A stretch of DNA of 38,836 nucleotides from Selenomonadaceae bacterium (lineage in GTDB: Bacteria > Bacillota > Negativicutes > Selenomonadales > Selenomonadaceae): assembly GCA_017554285.1 (NCBI GenBank), contig JAFZIQ010000199.1, forward strand, positions 1 through 38,836, read 5' to 3'. Below the pieces are notes generated by a model that saw only the letters and a list, made by a program, of their open reading frames with translations, was not told where the DNA came from and searched no databases. Below are positions 8,147-16,330 of this stretch, piece after piece (position 1 is the first letter of the stretch; the number at the start of each line of letters is the position of its first letter). A program made the translations under genes and the position numbers.

Positions 8147-8834
8147 ATTCTTCAATCTCTACGTTAAACTTTTCAGCCGCCGCGTCCCAAGTATAAATAA
8201 TCTCGCAAATTTCTTTCGTCTTTGATTGCTCGTAAGCAAAAATTATCGCATCGTCATCCGTGTAAACTTCTTTGAAATAATAATCCGTGTCCGATGGCAG
8301 TTGATACTTATCGCGTAATTTCCGCATTGTCTTTAAGTACATTTCTTCAAAGTATTTTACCCATTTGCCGTCGTTCGTCTCGCCGATTAATGTTGAGCAA
8401 CCTCCGCCGCCCGTTTCCGTCATCAATAGCCAAAATTCGCGTCCGTCTTTACTGCTTATCGGACAAATTTCCGTCATGCCTTCAAACGTGTAAACGGATA
8501 CGCAATCAGCCGGATTAGCCCCGCCGAAAACGCTTAAATCATTCTTGCAATCGAAATGGAAATACAATTCGTCATCGAAAACAGCCACGCCCTTTGAAGA
8601 GTCGCCGTCAATCTTATTTGCGCCTTTGATTTTGAGAGCGTAACTGCCGCCGTATGATATTGAACCGACAGATTCATAAAGCTCCAAATCCATTGTCGCC
8701 ACCTGCGCGGCTTCCGATGAATTATTGATTGCCGGTAACTTTGCGGATTTTGACGAATCATTACTTGCCGAATCGTTGCCGCAACCGCTCATTAAAAATG
8801 CAACCGTAAAAATTACTGTTAAAAATTTTTTCAT
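8145..8834 (-). CDS. Putative lipoprotein of unknown function
   Basis: A 229-residue protein with a lipoprotein signal peptide: MKK, hydrophobic core FLTVIFTVAFLM and lipobox LMSGC with the modified Cys at 18. A Ser/Asn/Asp-rich linker follows (about 20-45) and then a soluble domain without a family I recognise. It contains SISYGGSYALKIKG and an aromatic, acidic C-terminal half (DTDYYFKEVYTDDDA). Probably it is anchored on the outer face of the inner membrane or in the outer membrane. ATG at 8834 has GGAGG at 8843-8847. It lies alone, convergent with the DUF4230 gene and downstream of the AAA+ ATPase gene, with its own extended -10 promoter embedded next to that gene's terminator. Confidence 0.8.
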   Translation of the reverse strand: MKKFLTVIFTVAFLMSGCGNDSASNDSSKSAKLPAINNSSEAAQVATMDLELYESVGSISYGGSYALKIKGANKIDGDSSKGVAVFDDELYFHFDCKNDLSVFGGANPADCVSVYTFEGMTEICPISSKDGREFWLLMTETGGGGCSTLIGETNDGKWVKYFEEMYLKTMRKLRDKYQLPSDTDYYFKEVYTDDDAIIFAYEQSKTKEICEIIYTWDAAAEKFNVEIEE

Positions 8835-8853
8835 AGCAATCGCCTCCGCGCAG

Positions 8854-8881
8854 ATTGTAGCATAAAAAAAGACAGCCTCAA
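8854..8881 (-). promoter_or_regulatory. Promoter of the lipoprotein gene
   Basis: On the minus strand: -35 TTGAGG (8881-8876), 16-base spacer, extended -10 TGC-TACAAT (8862-8854). Predicted start is near 8847, giving a leader of only about 13 bases that begins at the GGAGG site. The AATCTGCGCGG dispersed motif lies across the -10 and ribosome site. Confidence 0.5.
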
Positions 8882-8900
8882 AATTTTTTTCGAGACTGCC
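8864..8900 (-). terminator. Terminator of AAA+ ATPase gene
   Basis: Minus-strand stem of nine pairs (8900-8892 with 8879-8871, two G-T wobbles) and seven T at 8870-8864, immediately after the ATPase stop codon. Confidence 0.85.
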
Positions 8901-8909
8901 CTAAAAATC

Positions 8910-10964
8910 TTAGAGTACAAAGCCTAACTTGCGTTCGTGTTTATATTTCTTGTCAACGTTCACATCAAAATCTTCAACCTTGAAACTTATCAAATCTTCC
9001 TTAGTAACAGTGCCGTCCTCTTTTTCTTTGATAATGCGTTGAGCCTGTTTAAGCCACGCTTGTTCCAACAGATTCCTTACAAATCGTCCGTTACCGAAAT
9101 TCTTTTTCTTGGCAACGCGCTTGAAAATTTTCCTGCAATGTTCGGCGACTTCATCTGAAATTTCGTAGCCGCGCTTTTTAGCCATAAGCTTAAAAATTTC
9201 CGTAAGTTCGTCGGGCGTGTAATCGGGAAAATCAATGTGAAAAGCAATTCGACTGCGCAAGCCCTCGTTATGGTCAAGGAAATATTTCATCTTATCGGGA
9301 TAGCCCGCGAAAATTACAATCACGTTGTCGCGGTGATTCTCCATTTCCTGAACGATTGTATTAATCGCCTCTTCGCCAAAAGTCGCGTGTTCGCCGTCGG
9401 ATAAGCTGTAAGCCTCATCAATGAACAAGACGCCGCCGCGAGCCTCTCTGAATTTGGCACGAACAGCCTTTGCCGTCCAGCCGACATACTTCGCAACCAA
9501 ATCTGCGCGACCGCATTCAACAAATCGACCCGTTTTTAAAACTCCGTCGCGAGCCAAAATCTGCGCGATAAGCCGAGCAACCGTAGTTTTCGCAGTGCCG
9601 GGCGTTCCGGTAAAGCACATATGCAAAGCCGCCTTTTGCTTATCGAGATTCATATCCAAGCGCATTTTCTGAACGCGATGCGCCGCAATAATCTGTTCGA
9701 TAAGTGCCTTTTGCTCCACAAGCCCGATCATATCTTGAAAATCGGTGTAAGCGTCATTGCTTTTATCTTCGGAAGTTATGCTTAAGCGGTCGATTTCGCG
9801 ATAAGCGGGATAGGTTTTATTTTTCAAAGAGTTGTTGAAAAGTTTTTCGCGAATGGTATAAATATCGGACGCGCTGAAAGTCAGCTTATCGCCCATTGCC
9901 TCCAAAAGTTCTTCGTCGGTGTAAAGCGCGGAGGCGTCATCTGTCATTAACTTTTTCAAATAACTTAAGGCGGTATCGCGATTGCCCGCGCCCTCGTGCA
10001 ATTCGATTATGTGCAAATCGTCCTGAAGCCTTGCAGTAAGTTGAGGAGCAAAGCCGGGCTTATCGGCAAGTTCAACGAAGATACAAAGCGTATTGCGCTG
10101 AAAACGTTTAACGGTCTCGGCAATGAAATTTACAACTTCTTCATAAGCATGGGCAAATTGTCCCGTGTTGACGCGCTCGCCGCTGAGTTCGATTATAACC
10201 GTGCCGCCCGCCGCATTCTCAAGAATCTTTTCAAAGTCAACTTCGTCATAGCAATTTTCGCTGACGTTGCTAATCAAATTAATTCTGCGGCTCACGAGAC
10301 GTTTATTGGTATAAAGCGCGGCGACAAGCAGATTGGATAAAGACAATGCGGCATTGCTGTTGCCGGCAATAATTTTGTAGTGGACGGGCTGTCCGTAAAA
10401 ATGATGTGCATTTTCCTTTGCATAAATCCTTTTGAATTCTTCCTTAAAAGTTTCGTCGGCAAGGAGTTTTTCGGCTTTGGAAGTCGCCTTTTCAAAAGTC
10501 AAACGTTTTTCGGGGCAAATAGTTTCGGACAATTTGAACGTCCGATTTTCCAAGCTGTCAAGCCCCAAGTCTTGATTGACTTGATAATAATCGAAGTTGA
10601 AGTTATCGGAGCGATTGGCGCGGTCGAAAATTTTGGCGAATTTATTGGCGGTGATTTCTTCCAAGTCTTCAACTCTTATACTCTTAATTTTAAATTCGTC
10701 GTGGTCGGCAAAAAATTTTTCAAAGAGGCTCGTTAAACTTGCGGGAGTCAATTCCTTAAAGCCGTCGACCGAGACCAGCATTTGATAATAATTCTGTCTG
10801 GCGCGGTGAAGGAATACTTTAACTTTCTCGCCGTCTATTCCTTCCGAAAGTGCCGCGCTCAAATCGCCAAGTTGCATTCTCCATGTACGTCTGTCTTCGG
10901 GGAGTTCGCCTCCGATTGAACTTCTTGCGCAATGGCAACTCATCTGAAATTTGTAGAAAAGCAT
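8910..10964 (-). CDS. AAA+ ATPase, CbxX/CfxQ-SpoVK type
   Basis: A 684-residue cytoplasmic ATPase. The C-terminal AAA+ module (about 400-660) has Walker A GTPGTAKTT, Walker B VLFIDEAY, the sensor region VIFAGYP and the arginine-finger stretch GLRSRIAFHIDFPDY, all typical of the CbxX/CfxQ (Rubisco activase CbbX, SpoVK) branch. The Walker A has Ala where most have Gly (GTGKT), a variant that I have seen in Firmicute members. The middle part (about 190-380, IIAGNSNAALSLSNLLVAAL, GTVIIELSG, NTLCIFVEL) looks like a second, degenerate AAA+ domain without Walker residues. The N-terminal 180 residues are unassigned. No Rubisco or sporulation gene is nearby, so the client is unknown. ATG at 10964 follows a GGAGG site. 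Confidence 0.85.
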   Translation of the reverse strand: MLFYKFQMSCHCARSSIGGELPEDRRTWRMQLGDLSAALSEGIDGEKVKVFLHRARQNYYQMLVSVDGFKELTPASLTSLFEKFFADHDEFKIKSIRVEDLEEITANKFAKIFDRANRSDNFNFDYYQVNQDLGLDSLENRTFKLSETICPEKRLTFEKATSKAEKLLADETFKEEFKRIYAKENAHHFYGQPVHYKIIAGNSNAALSLSNLLVAALYTNKRLVSRRINLISNVSENCYDEVDFEKILENAAGGTVIIELSGERVNTGQFAHAYEEVVNFIAETVKRFQRNTLCIFVELADKPGFAPQLTARLQDDLHIIELHEGAGNRDTALSYLKKLMTDDASALYTDEELLEAMGDKLTFSASDIYTIREKLFNNSLKNKTYPAYREIDRLSITSEDKSNDAYTDFQDMIGLVEQKALIEQIIAAHRVQKMRLDMNLDKQKAALHMCFTGTPGTAKTTVARLIAQILARDGVLKTGRFVECGRADLVAKYVGWTAKAVRAKFREARGGVLFIDEAYSLSDGEHATFGEEAINTIVQEMENHRDNVIVIFAGYPDKMKYFLDHNEGLRSRIAFHIDFPDYTPDELTEIFKLMAKKRGYEISDEVAEHCRKIFKRVAKKKNFGNGRFVRNLLEQAWLKQAQRIIKEKEDGTVTKEDLISFKVEDFDVNVDKKYKHERKLGFVL

Positions 10965-11116
10965 TTAGTCTATCCTCCGTTAGCAGATATTCACTTTTCA
11001 AAGATTCCGGTGACTTGATTGTCACGCCGCCTCGACCAAAAAATTTCCTCCTTTCCGCTTTTCAGTCGGTAAAGATTTTATCGAAGAAACTTTATCAAGG
11101 CTTAAGCGGTTTTTTT

Positions 11117-11125
11117 ATTATAGCA
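11117..11125 (-). promoter_or_regulatory. Extended -10 promoter for AAA+ ATPase gene
   Basis: TGC-TATAAT on the minus strand (TG at 11125-11124, hexamer 11122-11117). No good -35 is visible. It directly follows the T run of the upstream terminator, the same arrangement as at the lipoprotein promoter. The remaining leader (about 10965-11110) has no recognised element. Confidence 0.5.
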
Positions 11126-11126
11126 T

Positions 11127-11158
11127 AAAAAATATCCCGACGAAAATTTTTCATCGGG
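11127..11158 (-). terminator. Terminator of 5'-nucleotidase gene
   Basis: Minus-strand stem of 11 pairs, CCCGATGAAAA with TTTTCGTCGGG (11158-11136), then a T-rich tail at 11135-11127. It lies 23 bases after the stop codon. Confidence 0.8.
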
Positions 11159-11181
11159 TTTAAATTTTTACTGCTTATCTC

Positions 11182-12711
11182 TTATTTGGCGTCGGGAATG
11201 GGAACGTCTTTAAGGCGCGTGATTCGTCCGACTTCAATGCCTTTCATGCCGACTTCGTTCAGATAGTTTAAGAAAGCTTCCTCATTGTTGCCGTATTCGC
11301 CGATAATTTTCAAACCGGCTAACATGGTGTAATCGTCGCCGCCGGCAGTCATGAAATCAGTCAGGGCAATCGTGTAAATTTTATTTTCATCAAGGGGCTG
11401 ACCGTCGACAAAAATTTCTTTTACGCGAGAACCGCCGGGTTGCGAAGGATCATAGCTGAAAGTCATACCGCTGACGTTGAAAAAGCCGCCGAATGACGCA
11501 GGATAAAATTCAACCGAATGTTCAAGCATGGCGCGAATAGTTTTTCCGTCAATTTCAGCGATTCGCAAAGTGTTTCCAAACGGGAAAATAGCCATAATGT
11601 CTCGGCGCGTCAAATCACCGGCAGGTAAATCATAGCGAAGGTCGCCGCCATTACAGACGCCAATATCTGTCTTCGCCGCCCAACGGAAAGCATCCGCCGC
11701 AAGATTGCCCAACTCTGATTCATTACGCCTTACAAGCAAGCGATAACTCGAAAGTTGTTTATCGCTGTGAGCAACGACTTCATTCAAAAGTTCTTCGGCG
11801 CGTTTGTTGACTTCGACAAGTGCCGTCAAAATATTTTTATCGGGTACGGGCGCAATTTCTTTAACTTCGTCGGCGTCAAGGAGTTCTGCCTTTTTGGAAA
11901 CGATTTTGTGATTCTCAACTTCAATGGTGGCACGTCCCAAGAAATGTTCGTAGCAACCCGCTTGCACAATCAAAGTATCGCCAACCAATTCGCCGTCGGC
12001 AAGCGCGGTGTGGCTGTGTCCGTCAACGATTAAATCAATGCCCTTTGTTTCGCGGGCAATGCGTTCGCCTGTATATTCGGAGCTTGCGTCAACGCCCATA
12101 TGCATTAACGCAATTAACACGTCGCATTTTGGACGAAGTTTCTTAATCATAATCTGCGCGGTCTCGACAGGATTTAAAAATTCAACCGCCGTTAATTTTG
12201 TCGGATTAGCTTTATAAGCCGTCTCCGGCGTCGACAATCCGAACACTCCAACTTTAATTCCATTGAGCTTGAAGATTTTATACGGTTTGAAAATTCTTTT
12301 GCCGTTGCCTTTGCGAACAACATTGGCATCAAGCAATGGAAAGTTCAATTCCTTATTTAGTTTCTCCAACTGCGCGGAACCGTAATTAAAATCGTGATTG
12401 CCGGCAGTCATTGCGTCGAGTCCTGCCTCATTGAGGAGAAGAACCATATTTTCACCCTTGCTGATTGTTATCATGGGCATTCCGTGAAAAGTATCGCCCG
12501 CGTCGAACCAAAGGGTCGCGGGATTTTTAGATTTGACTTCCTTAACCGCCGCCGCCATTTCCGCAAGCCCGATACTTTTTCCGCCGTCGTCAGTCGTCTG
12601 AACTCGTGCGTGCATGTCGTTTGTATGGAAAATAACCAATTCAGCCGCCGCGCAGATTGAAACGTTCAAAATCAGCACGGCAATCAACGCACCCAAAAAT
12701 TTTTTTATCAT
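11182..12711 (-). CDS. Secreted bifunctional metallophosphatase/5'-nucleotidase
   Basis: This 509-residue UshA/YfkN-type enzyme hydrolyses extracellular nucleotides to nucleosides and phosphate. The signal peptide MIKKFLGALIAVLILNVSICAAA is followed by the calcineurin-type metal motifs FHTNDMHAR, DAGDTFHG, GNHDFNYG and DGHSHTAL (about 32-240). The C-terminal substrate domain has GNLAADAFRWAA, NGGDLRYD and GNTLRIAEIDG (about 345-420). Start: ATG 12711 with GGGAAG 7 bases upstream is preferred over the TTG at 12726. Monocistronic, with terminator 11127-11158 and an extended -10 promoter. It probably acts in the periplasm in nucleotide or phosphate scavenging. Confidence 0.93.
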   Translation of the reverse strand: MIKKFLGALIAVLILNVSICAAAELVIFHTNDMHARVQTTDDGGKSIGLAEMAAAVKEVKSKNPATLWFDAGDTFHGMPMITISKGENMVLLLNEAGLDAMTAGNHDFNYGSAQLEKLNKELNFPLLDANVVRKGNGKRIFKPYKIFKLNGIKVGVFGLSTPETAYKANPTKLTAVEFLNPVETAQIMIKKLRPKCDVLIALMHMGVDASSEYTGERIARETKGIDLIVDGHSHTALADGELVGDTLIVQAGCYEHFLGRATIEVENHKIVSKKAELLDADEVKEIAPVPDKNILTALVEVNKRAEELLNEVVAHSDKQLSSYRLLVRRNESELGNLAADAFRWAAKTDIGVCNGGDLRYDLPAGDLTRRDIMAIFPFGNTLRIAEIDGKTIRAMLEHSVEFYPASFGGFFNVSGMTFSYDPSQPGGSRVKEIFVDGQPLDENKIYTIALTDFMTAGGDDYTMLAGLKIIGEYGNNEEAFLNYLNEVGMKGIEVGRITRLKDVPIPDAK

Positions 12712-12739
12712 AAGGACACTTCCCAAAAATTTTACGTTA

Positions 12740-12748
12740 ATTATACCA
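12740..12748 (-). promoter_or_regulatory. Extended -10 promoter for 5'-nucleotidase gene
   Basis: TGG-TATAAT on the minus strand (12748-12740). No clear -35 at 16-18 bases. It is divergent from the plus-strand promoter at 12784. Confidence 0.5.
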
Positions 12749-12783
12749 AAAAAAGTCTGAAAAATAAATGCGTCAGCCTTTCC

Positions 12784-12812
12784 TTGACAAGCGCGGCGCG
12801 GGCAGTTAGACT
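12784..12812 (+). promoter_or_regulatory. Promoter for membrane glycosyltransferase
   Basis: -35 TTGACA (12784-12789), 17-base spacer, -10 TAGACT (12807-12812, 4 of 6). It lies 30 bases before the glycosyltransferase start. Confidence 0.6.
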
Positions 12813-12842
12813 ACTTTAAAACTTTTGAAATCAGGTCTGATA

Positions 12843-14102
12843 ATGTTCAACTACCCGTTAGATTTAATCATGATTCCGATTCAAGCCGTGCTGTTCCTCT
12901 TTACCTTCTACCTCTGCTTAATAGGATTCTTCGGAATGTGGCGGCGTAAGGAAATTAAAATCAAAACGCCGCAAAAAAAATTCGCCGTGCTTATCGCCGC
13001 TCACAATGAAAGCGCAGTTATTCAGCCGCTCATTGAAAATTTAAAATCACTCGATTACCCAGACGAACTCTATGATATTTATGTCATCGCCGATAATTGC
13101 TCCGATAATACCGCAGAAATCGCCGAGCAAGCGGGCGCGATTGTCTGTAAGCGCATTGATGAAACAAAAAAATCTAAAGGCTACGCGCTAGATTGGATGT
13201 TCGCAAAGCTTTTTGAAATGGAAAAGTCGGGCAAAATTTATGACGCCGTTGCTATCTTCGACGCAGATAATCTAGTTCACCCGAATTTTTTAATGGAAAT
13301 GAACAATCGGCTTTGTAAGGGCGACAAAATCATTCAAGGGTTCCTCGACGCCAAAAATCCTTACGATACTTGGGTCAGCGGCACATTCGCCATAGCTTTT
13401 TGGACGATAGATTACGTTTCGCATTTGGCTAAAACCAATCTCGGCTTGTCGGCAGTTTTGGGTGGAACCGGCATGTGCATTACCCTTGAAGTTTTGAGAA
13501 AACACGGTTGGCGAGCGAATTGCTTAACTGAAGATATGGAATTTACAATGAAATCGCTCGCCGAAGGTTTGAAAACGACTTGGGCGCACGATGCCATTGT
13601 TTACGACGAAAAACCTTTAACGTTCGCGCAGTCTTGGACGCAAAGAAAACGTTGGGCGCAAGGGCAATTCGACGTTGCTCACCGCTTTATCCCCAAAATG
13701 CTCCGCGAAGGTTGGCGCAGAAAAGATATTCGCTTATTTGACGGTTGCCTCTATCTTTTGCAACCGCATTTTTTAATGTTATCGTCGTTCTTCTTCGCAA
13801 TGAGCTACATTCAGATGTTTACGGGCACGATTTACACAAATATTTATTCCGTCCTGCCGTCGCAAATTTTAACGGTTATCATGATTGCGCAATACGTCTT
13901 GCCAATGATTATCTTAATAAAAGTCCGCGCCAAATTAAAATCGTGGTTTTATCTGCTGCTTTATCCGCTGTTTATTTATTCGTGGATACCAATTATCTTT
14001 ATCGGCTTTATTCACCGTAACGAACACGAATGGGCGCATACTCAACATACTCGTTCCATGAGTTACGACGACTTTGTAAAAAAACGAACCTATCAAAAAT
14101 AA
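12843..14102 (+). CDS. Membrane-bound family 2 glycosyltransferase
   Basis: A 419-residue integral membrane GT2 enzyme of the COG1215 (NodC/BcsA-like) type. Visible features: an N-terminal membrane segment (about 5-32), a catalytic domain with AAHNESAVIQPLIENL, DNCSDNTAEIA, the metal-binding FDADNLVHPNF, LTEDMEFTMK and the Q-x-x-R-W type motif QRKRWAQGQFD, then three C-terminal membrane segments (about 310-400). The R-W motif marks enzymes that polymerise or transfer sugars at the membrane. Start ATG at 12843 (MFNYPLD); an upstream TTG at 12825 lacks a ribosome site. It is transcribed alone between a promoter and a strong terminator, with no partner gene nearby, so the product (exopolysaccharide or glycolipid) cannot be told. 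Confidence 0.9.
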   Translation: MFNYPLDLIMIPIQAVLFLFTFYLCLIGFFGMWRRKEIKIKTPQKKFAVLIAAHNESAVIQPLIENLKSLDYPDELYDIYVIADNCSDNTAEIAEQAGAIVCKRIDETKKSKGYALDWMFAKLFEMEKSGKIYDAVAIFDADNLVHPNFLMEMNNRLCKGDKIIQGFLDAKNPYDTWVSGTFAIAFWTIDYVSHLAKTNLGLSAVLGGTGMCITLEVLRKHGWRANCLTEDMEFTMKSLAEGLKTTWAHDAIVYDEKPLTFAQSWTQRKRWAQGQFDVAHRFIPKMLREGWRRKDIRLFDGCLYLLQPHFLMLSSFFFAMSYIQMFTGTIYTNIYSVLPSQILTVIMIAQYVLPMIILIKVRAKLKSWFYLLLYPLFIYSWIPIIFIGFIHRNEHEWAHTQHTRSMSYDDFVKKRTYQK

Positions 14103-14106
14103 AAAG

Positions 14107-14136
14107 AGCCTCGCAAACTGCGCGAGGCTTTTTTTT
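14107..14136. terminator. Bidirectional terminator between glycosyltransferase and YbjN gene
   Basis: Perfect eight-pair stem AGCCTCGC (14107-14114) with GCGAGGCT (14122-14129) and T runs on both sides. It serves the plus-strand glycosyltransferase and the convergent minus-strand gene. Confidence 0.9.
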
Positions 14137-14151
14137 GCGAAAAATTTTTAA

Positions 14152-14631
14152 TCACTCGCTGTCTTCGGCTTCCTCAATGGCATCTTCCGGCTCGACCAAG
14201 CCGAATATAACTTTCATGAGCGAATTGCCATATTTCTTGACCATTGAAAGGGCAATCAACATAGAATAATCAATTTGCTCGTAAGTGGGCGGTGAAAAAT
14301 CTTCAATCCCGCAGAACAAAGCCGTCCTGTAAGAAATTCTGCCCGTGTCGTAATCAAAATCAAAACAACCGTTCCGCAAGCCGTAATTCGCTCGCATTAA
14401 GAATTCTCCGACCTTAGTGCGATCTTCCGCCTCAGCTTTAATCGGAATTATCGTGTGAATGATAAGGTGGCTGTCGTAAGCATGAAATAAAACGTCCACA
14501 TGCCCGAATTTCGTCTTGACTGCAAAGCCCGTCCTCGCAACGTCGTCTTCGTCAAAGGGATCGTACTTTAAGTTGTCCTTCTCGAAATAATTTTCAACCG
14601 CCTCGCGAACCAGTTTAACTGAACCTTCCAT
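14152..14631 (-). CDS. YbjN domain-containing protein
   Basis: A 159-residue acidic cytoplasmic protein resembling the YbjN family (type III secretion chaperone-like fold), for which no enzyme activity is established. Recognisable parts: N-terminal helix VKLVREAVENYFEKD, the beta-rich core TGFAVKTKFGHVDVLFHAYDSHLIIHTIIP, and FLMRANYGLRNGCFDFDYDTGRISYR, which is the clearest family signature. The AAAGGAGG site ends at 14641, directly next to an ATG at 14640. The second ATG at 14631 has the normal nine-base spacing and is taken as the start. It lies 51 bases after the aminotransferase gene in the same direction, and ends at a terminator. Confidence 0.78.
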   Translation of the reverse strand: MEGSVKLVREAVENYFEKDNLKYDPFDEDDVARTGFAVKTKFGHVDVLFHAYDSHLIIHTIIPIKAEAEDRTKVGEFLMRANYGLRNGCFDFDYDTGRISYRTALFCGIEDFSPPTYEQIDYSMLIALSMVKKYGNSLMKVIFGLVEPEDAIEEAEDSE

Positions 14632-14682
14632 AAAGTTCATCCTCCTTTGAATTAAGTAACTTTCTGGGGGAAATTTTCAATG

Positions 14683-15849
14683 TCATTTGTGATTCTTCAA
14701 GAAATGTTCAATGCGATTCAACGCCTCAGAAATTTTATCAATGCTTGTGGCGTAGGAACAGCGAACGTGTCCCGCACCGCATTTGCCAAAAGCTGTACCC
14801 GGTACAAGGGCGACGTGTTCGGTTTGAATCAATTTCTCGGCAAACGCCTCTGAAGTAAAACCGCTTGAAGTTATGTCGGGGAAAATATAAAAAGCTCCTC
14901 GCGGCTCGAAACTGTCCAAGCCCAAAGTCTTAAAGCCGTCGTAAATCAATTTGCGTCGTCTGTCGTAGTCGTCAACCATTTTTTGCATATATTTTTCGCC
15001 GCGTTTGAGTGCCTCGACTGCCGCAATCTGCGCGGTTATAGGCGCACAAAGAATTGTGTACTGATGAATTTTAGTCATCGCTCCGATAAAGTCCGGATTA
15101 CTCAGCGCGTAGCCGATTCGCCAACCCGTCATGGCATATGCCTTGCTGAAACCGTTCAGAAGAATCGTCCTGTCGCGCATTTTGGGCAAAGCCGAAAAAC
15201 ATTCATGAACACCGCCGTAAGTCAAATCGCCGTAAATTTCATCGGAGATAACAATCAAATCATGCGCCTCAGCGAAGTCGGCGATTTTCAAAAGATCGTC
15301 GCGCTCCATAATCGCGCCCGTCGGATTGTTCGGATAGCCGATTAAAATTGCCTTAGTCTTCGGCGTAACAAACGGCTCCAATTCTTCGGGCGTGATTCGG
15401 AATTCGTTTTCAATCTTTGCGGGCACACTGACGGGAACGCCGTTCGCCATAAAAGTACACGCCTGATAAGAAACGTAACAAGGCTCCGGAATTAAAACTT
15501 CGTCGCCGGGATTTAAAATTGCTCGCAACGCCAAATCCAACGCTTCACTGACGCCGACCGTTACCAAAATTTCCGTGTCAACGTCGTAACTGACATTAAA
15601 TTTTTCGTTATAATGGCGGGCAATTTCTTCGCGCAATTTAATCATGCCGCGATTGGCTGTGTAACTCGTATAGCCGCGCTCCAAACCGTAAACGCAACTT
15701 TCGCGAATAGGCCAGGGCGTTACAAAATCCGGCTCGCCGACGCCCAAAGAAATTACGTCCTGCATTTTCGCGGCAATGTCAAAAAATTTCCTTATGCCGC
15801 TCGGCGCAACCGACTTAACGGAATTCGATAATTTATCGTTCCACGTCAT
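14683..15849 (-). CDS. Class I/II pyridoxal-phosphate aminotransferase
   Basis: A 388-residue fold-type I aminotransferase of the aspartate/aromatic group. Visible: LGVGEPDFVTP, the cofactor-binding SEALDLALRA and YPNNPTGA, ISDEIYGDL, the Schiff-base lysine in NGFSKAYAMTGWRIGY (K236), and the C-terminal carboxylate-binding Arg in GHVRCSYA. Substrate cannot be assigned; members of this group (AspC/PatA-like) act on Asp, aromatic or branched amino acids. Its ATG overlaps the stop of the Lrp/AsnC gene by four bases (ATGA), strongly suggesting coupled expression and that the regulator responds to the enzyme's amino acid. The ior-paaK pathway upstream in the window would need such an aminotransferase, a possible functional link. 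Confidence 0.92.
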   Translation of the reverse strand: MTWNDKLSNSVKSVAPSGIRKFFDIAAKMQDVISLGVGEPDFVTPWPIRESCVYGLERGYTSYTANRGMIKLREEIARHYNEKFNVSYDVDTEILVTVGVSEALDLALRAILNPGDEVLIPEPCYVSYQACTFMANGVPVSVPAKIENEFRITPEELEPFVTPKTKAILIGYPNNPTGAIMERDDLLKIADFAEAHDLIVISDEIYGDLTYGGVHECFSALPKMRDRTILLNGFSKAYAMTGWRIGYALSNPDFIGAMTKIHQYTILCAPITAQIAAVEALKRGEKYMQKMVDDYDRRRKLIYDGFKTLGLDSFEPRGAFYIFPDITSSGFTSEAFAEKLIQTEHVALVPGTAFGKCGAGHVRCSYATSIDKISEALNRIEHFLKNHK

Positions 15850-16325
15850 GGCGCAACCACCAACCTGCGGTCTTGATTATCATCTTCCATTATCACGCCG
15901 TCTTTTTTATACGCCTTCAACATAAAGTGACTGCGCGTCTGCGTCACGCCTTCAATCGGAGCCAAACGCGTCGCCACGAAATTTGCTACGTCCTTTAACG
16001 ATTTGCCTTCAATGATAACCAGCAAGTCGAAGTTGCCGCTCATCAAATAAACCGTCCGCACTTCATCATAGCGATAAATTCTCTCGGCAATGGCGTCGAA
16101 TCCGACTTCGCGTTGCGGAGTCAAATTAATTTCGATTACCGCAGTAACAAAGTCGTCGCCGAATTTTTCCCAGTTAATCAACGCGCCATAGGACAAAATA
16201 ATTTTTTCCTTCTCAAGGACGGCAATTTCTTTTTCGATTTCATACTCCGACTTTTGCAACATGGACGCCAATTCACCCGTCGAAAGTCGCGCATTGTGTT
16301 CCAGTAACTCCAAAATTTCTTTCAT
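15846..16325 (-). CDS. Lrp/AsnC family transcriptional regulator
   Basis: A 159-residue regulator with an N-terminal winged helix-turn-helix (MKEILELLEHNARLSTGELASMLQ) and a C-terminal RAM domain (about 60-140, VRTVYLMSGNFDLLVIIEG) that binds amino acids and mediates oligomerisation. ATG 16325 is preferred: the alternative ATG at 16334 abuts the GAGAG site. The C-terminal tail KKDGVIMEDDNQDRRLVVAP overlaps the aminotransferase start by four bases. It probably controls the aminotransferase gene and its own transcription. Confidence 0.9.
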   Translation of the reverse strand: MKEILELLEHNARLSTGELASMLQKSEYEIEKEIAVLEKEKIILSYGALINWEKFGDDFVTAVIEINLTPQREVGFDAIAERIYRYDEVRTVYLMSGNFDLLVIIEGKSLKDVANFVATRLAPIEGVTQTRSHFMLKAYKKDGVIMEDDNQDRRLVVAP

Positions 16326-16330
16326 AAGTG

